A stretch of 7,388 nt of DNA. Source: Candidatus Bathyarchaeota archaeon. Lineage in GTDB: Archaea > Thermoproteota > Bathyarchaeia > Bathyarchaeales > DTEX01. Location of the stretch: the NCBI GenBank assembly GCA_003601695.1, contig PIYH01000066.1:4722-12109 (forward strand), given 5' to 3'. The notes below the pieces were generated by a model. It was not told where the DNA came from. It searched no databases and saw only the letters and a program-made list of their open reading frames with translations. A program made the position numbers and the translations under genes. How positions within the stretch are numbered: position 1 is the stretch's first letter; each line of letters begins with the position of its first letter. Positions 5,617-7,388 of this stretch are shown here, piece after piece.

Positions 5617-6498
5617 TTGCTGTTAGAAGTAGCGGAGGAGTGGAGGCTGAAGTCAGAGACACTGGGATACCTATATGTTGCCGTAGCGGCGGTAATCTGG
5701 GGTTCTAACGGTGTTATTGTAAATCTGGTTCCTCTAAACGCCTATGCCATAGCGTTCTTCAGGGTTTTATTCGCTAGTCTAACGCTGTTTCCTTTTTTGC
5801 TTTCCGCTCAGAGAGAAGAGATGATTAAGGTTGCCAAGGCTTGGAGAACTATGCTTGCCTTAGGAGCGCTGCTGAGTTTAGGATGGAGTTTCCTATTTCA
5901 GTCGATGAAGCTCATCGCGATCGCAAACGCTATTTTGTTGAATTATATGGCGCCTGTCTTCGTTGCATTGCTGGCACCGTTACTTTTGAATGAGAGGATT
6001 GAAAAAGTCACTATTATCGCTTTAGCTATATCTGTGGCGGGAATGATGATTATTTCTTACCAGCATAATCTACAGATGAAAATCTATAGTCTAGAAGGGG
6101 TTCTCTTCGGACTATTAGCTGGTCTAGCCTACGCCGGATTCATCATTCTATCAAAGAGAACAGTTGCGAAATATTCTAGCCTCGCAGTAGCCTTCTACTC
6201 CTACTCTGCGACGATTCTCTTTCTCTTCCCTTCCCTAATAAACGTGAATTCATCATTAGATCTTACTTCTTGGATATTTCTCTTCATTCTAGGGGCCTTC
6301 AACACCGGCTTCGCCGTGACGCTCTACATGAAGGGGCTAAGCATGATTAAGGCTCAGAAGGCGGTGGTCTTCACATATTTAGAGCCTGTTAGCGCAGCCG
6401 TCTTCGGCTTCATATTCTTAGCACAACAACCGACAATACAAACGTTCATCGGCGGCTTCCTCATACTCTCCGCTGGATACATAGTCGCCTCAAAATAA
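5617..6498 (+). CDS. EamA/DMT-superfamily permease
   Basis: A 293-residue inner-membrane transporter of the drug/metabolite transporter superfamily, with two repeated EamA domains (about 17-148 and 158-291) and about ten hydrophobic helices. The first domain shows GYLYVAVAAVIWGSNGV, an FFRVLFASL segment, and the signature NAILLNYMAPVFVALLAPLL (104-123) followed by LNERI. The second domain has GVLFGLLAGLAYAGFIILSKR and the matching signature AVVFTYLEPVSAAVFGFIFL. Members export or import amino acids, sugars, nucleobase-type metabolites or drugs; the substrate cannot be read from sequence. The start is uncertain. The TTG at 5617 fits the predicted transcript start but has no clear ribosome binding site, the ATG at 5613 is out of frame, and no other in-frame ATG precedes the first membrane helix. 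The gene appears to stand alone. The inverted repeat upstream suggests specific regulation. Confidence 0.92.
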   Translation: MLLEVAEEWRLKSETLGYLYVAVAAVIWGSNGVIVNLVPLNAYAIAFFRVLFASLTLFPFLLSAQREEMIKVAKAWRTMLALGALLSLGWSFLFQSMKLIAIANAILLNYMAPVFVALLAPLLLNERIEKVTIIALAISVAGMMIISYQHNLQMKIYSLEGVLFGLLAGLAYAGFIILSKRTVAKYSSLAVAFYSYSATILFLFPSLINVNSSLDLTSWIFLFILGAFNTGFAVTLYMKGLSMIKAQKAVVFTYLEPVSAAVFGFIFLAQQPTIQTFIGGFLILSAGYIVASK

Positions 6499-6645
6499 AC
6501 ATGGAGATGCATCTTTCTTAATTAAGAGGAAACGAAGATGTTGCAGTTAAAGGTAATGGAGAAGATTGCAGTCTTTCTCAGTCATTATGGATTTTTCACA
6601 CAAGGCATGAATCATCGTCAACTCTAGAATACAAAGCTTAAAAGA

Positions 6646-6879
6646 TTACGTGCTAATGCATTGCATAAAACGAAGCTCAATTGTCAGAGTCTCCTCTAAA
6701 GATAATAAGCCGTATTCAGAATCAATTTCCATTTTAGTGGGCGATTCCCTCCCGGATTTTTGTTTCCTGTTGTTGTTTTCTGTAGACCTATCTTTGGCAT
6801 CTAAACTTGTTCCGAACGCTCTTATTTCTATCAGACGCTCATATCCTGTATAATTAAACTGGGAACTTAAGAGATTCAA
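6646..6879 (-). CDS. Possible small hypothetical protein, 77 residues
   Basis: An open minus-strand frame from a TTG at 6879 to TAA, with no recognisable family. The translation is polar and charged with no membrane segment. GYERLIEIRAFGTSLDAKDR and MEIDSEYGLLSLEETLTIELRF look protein-like, with AGA/AGG, ATA and GAA codons as in neighbouring genes. There is no ribosome binding site. The palindromic TATA at 6890-6908 sits about 20 bases from the start, slightly short for a leaderless transcript. An overlapping plus-strand frame (6650-6853) has a less natural, leucine/serine-rich translation and is probably a shadow. It may be non-coding. Confidence 0.3.
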   Translation of the reverse strand: MNLLSSQFNYTGYERLIEIRAFGTSLDAKDRSTENNNRKQKSGRESPTKMEIDSEYGLLSLEETLTIELRFMQCIST

Positions 6880-6889
6880 TTGTATGGGG

Positions 6890-6908
6890 AAATCTTAATA
6901 TAAGATTT
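6890..6908 (+). promoter_or_regulatory. Palindromic TATA element upstream of the coiled-coil gene
   Basis: AAATCTTA and TAAGATTT (8-bp arms) flank ATA, giving a TATA box readable on both strands. On the plus strand its centre is 27-33 bases before the GTG 6926 / ATG 6932 starts, consistent with a leaderless or very short leader transcript. The core 15-mer is identical to that at 5366-5380. Confidence 0.5.
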
Positions 6909-6931
6909 CGCGGATTCAAGCGTGGGTGAAA

Positions 6932-7144
6932 ATGTTTCATTTCGAAGGTGTATCTGGAAGAATTAAGGATTTAGAGAGGCAAAGAGATAATCTTCTTGAA
7001 GAACTAAAGAATCTGGATGAGAAGCTTAAGAGAGGAGAGATAGACGAGGATACTTATAAGAAAGAGAGGCATAGAATCGAAAGGAATATCGTGGAGGTTA
7101 TGGATAGACTCGCTCAGATGCATTTCTTGGCGGGAGAAACCTAA
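6932..7144 (+). CDS. Small coiled-coil protein of unknown function, 70 residues
   Basis: A short, highly charged, almost entirely helical protein. From residue 8 to about 60 it shows heptad-like leucine/isoleucine spacing (RIKDLERQRDNLLEELKNL, then KLKRGEIDEDTYKKERHRI), with a 'RGEID.DTYKKE' turn between two helices, suggesting an antiparallel hairpin or a dimeric coiled coil. The C-terminus EVMDRLAQMHFLAGET carries a hydrophobic patch that could bind a partner. This 'GEI...Y...' helical-hairpin pattern is common in small archaeal proteins and SHOCT-like segments, but I cannot assign a family. The ATG at 6932 is chosen; an in-frame GTG at 6926 would add two residues (MK). The GGTGA at 6925-6929 is too close to the ATG to be a normal ribosome binding site, so leaderless translation from either codon is likely. 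It is followed by the tRNA gene on the same strand. Confidence 0.75.
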   Translation: MFHFEGVSGRIKDLERQRDNLLEELKNLDEKLKRGEIDEDTYKKERHRIERNIVEVMDRLAQMHFLAGET

Positions 7145-7162
7145 AACCAAAAAGTCATCAGG

Positions 7163-7174
7163 TTTGTAATATAC
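7163..7174 (+). promoter_or_regulatory. Candidate TATA box of the tRNA gene
   Basis: TTTGTAATATAC is the only good TATA-like stretch before the tRNA, centred about 20 bases upstream of the mature 5' end. The spacing is slightly short, so the assignment is tentative. Confidence 0.35.
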
Positions 7175-7187
7175 GAAAAGATTTGAT

Positions 7188-7280
7188 GCTCCGGTAGTAT
7201 AGCCGGGACAAGTATTCCGGCCTTTCGACTAAAAAGGAGGAGAGCCGGAGACCCGGGTTCAAATCCCGGCCGGAGCACCA
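7188..7280 (+). tRNA. tRNA-Glu (anticodon UUC) with a 15-base intron
   Basis: The gene folds as a full cloverleaf. The acceptor stem is GCTCCGG (7188-7194) with CCGGAGC (7270-7276), discriminator A7277 and an encoded CCA (7278-7280). The D stem is GTAT/GTAT, and the anticodon stem is CCGGC (7217-7221) with GCCGG (7244-7248). The four-base variable loop AGAC suits tRNA-Glu. The T stem is CCGGG/CCCGG with loop TTCAAAT. Anticodon TTC is at 7224-7226, preceded by C32 and T33. Only the anticodon loop is too long (22 bases rather than 7), explained by an intron after G37. A T-run (7281-7284) follows immediately and may terminate transcription. Confidence 0.95.
7228..7242 (+). other. tRNA intron with bulge-helix-bulge splice motif (positions 37/38)
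   Basis: The intron ACTAAAAAGGAGGAG sits at the canonical 37/38 site. CTTT (bases 32-35 of the tRNA) pairs with GAGG (7237-7240), including G-U pairs, to form the four-base central helix. Three-base bulges are C36-G37/A7228 on the 5' side and A7241-G7242/A38 on the 3' side, with each cut after the second bulge base. The intron's own hairpin is C7229-G7236 and T7230-A7235 around AAAA. Removal restores a standard seven-base loop CTTTCGA. It should be cut by the archaeal tRNA splicing endonuclease and joined by RtcB. Confidence 0.85.
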
Positions 7281-7282
7281 TT

Positions 7283-7388
7283 TTACCAGTAAATTATAAT
7301 GCTAGTTACGCATAGTATTTTTGATGAATTATACCTAAGCTCAGTCACCGATGTATCATATGGATCAAAGTCCTCTAACCACTTGAAT
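7283..7388 (-). CDS. Possible C-terminal fragment of a gene running off the right edge
   Basis: The minus strand is open for 34 codons from the window edge to a TAA (7285-7283), which lies just past the tRNA 3' end. The translation begins FKWLEDFDPYDTSVTEL and ends with a hydrophobic SIIIYW. The composition looks protein-like and it is the only frame of six that stays open, but the stretch is short enough to be open by chance and no family is recognisable. Confidence 0.35.
   Translation of the reverse strand, partial: FKWLEDFDPYDTSVTELRYNSSKILCVTSIIIYW

Larger units (their letters stand above)
6499..6931. other. About 430-base stretch without a convincing gene
   Basis: The first 150 bases hold only a 29-codon frame from the ATG at 6538, with no family resemblance. 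The rest contains two overlapping open frames on opposite strands (6646-6879 minus, 6650-6853 plus); the minus frame looks slightly more protein-like. A TATA-like GCTTAAAAG lies near 6637-6645 and a palindromic TATA element at 6890-6908. No RNA gene, repeat array or decayed recognisable gene was seen. Confidence 0.5.

Noticed and set aside
7321..7327. C/D box guide RNA start (TTGATGA)
   Set aside because: No matching CUGA D box or C'/D' pair at normal spacing was found.
1..7388. CRISPR array, insertion sequence or prophage
   Set aside because: No regularly spaced repeats, transposase-like frame or integrase was seen on either strand; the only strong repeat is the single inverted repeat at 5524-5558.

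Overview
The window looks like chromosomal DNA from an uncultured-type archaeon, most likely of the TACK group (Thermoproteota and relatives). Four things point there: a ribosomal protein S25e gene (known from TACK archaea and eukaryotes, not typical of Euryarchaeota), a tRNA-Glu with a short bulge-helix-bulge intron, BRE/TATA-type promoters close to start codons, and frequent TTG starts with GGAGG/GGTGA-like ribosome binding sites. I cannot name a genus.

Layout. Bases 1-2005 are minus-strand: a COG2164 cyclophilin-like protein (1616-2005), a single-domain KaiC/RAD55-type ATPase (718-1509), and, overlapping its stop codon by four bases, the 5' part of an archaeo-eukaryotic primase (AEP)-like gene that runs off the left edge (1-721). 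Bases 2128-4978 are plus-strand: malate dehydrogenase (2128-3042), a broken creatininase-family gene (3094-3846), ribosomal protein S25e (3939-4268) and a conserved-looking protein of unknown function (4382-4978). A second, divergent COG2164 paralogue (4962-5333, minus) converges on that gene and overlaps its 3' end.

The 283-base gap 5334-5616 is the most structured non-coding stretch. It holds a palindromic TATA-like element, a foldable segment with a duplicated GGATGGATA, and a perfect 15-bp inverted repeat just upstream of the promoter of an EamA/DMT transporter (5617-6498). After that come about 430 bases with no convincing gene, a 70-residue coiled-coil protein (6932-7144), an intron-containing tRNA-Glu(UUC) (7188-7280), and an open minus-strand frame running off the right edge.

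How the genes fit together. Most are single housekeeping genes with their own promoters (central carbon metabolism, ribosome, tRNA). The one clear functional pair is the KaiC-like ATPase and the primase-like protein. Their TTGA stop/start overlap implies co-translation, suggesting an NTPase plus nucleotidyltransferase module in DNA or RNA metabolism. The two cyclophilin-like paralogues have no evident partner.
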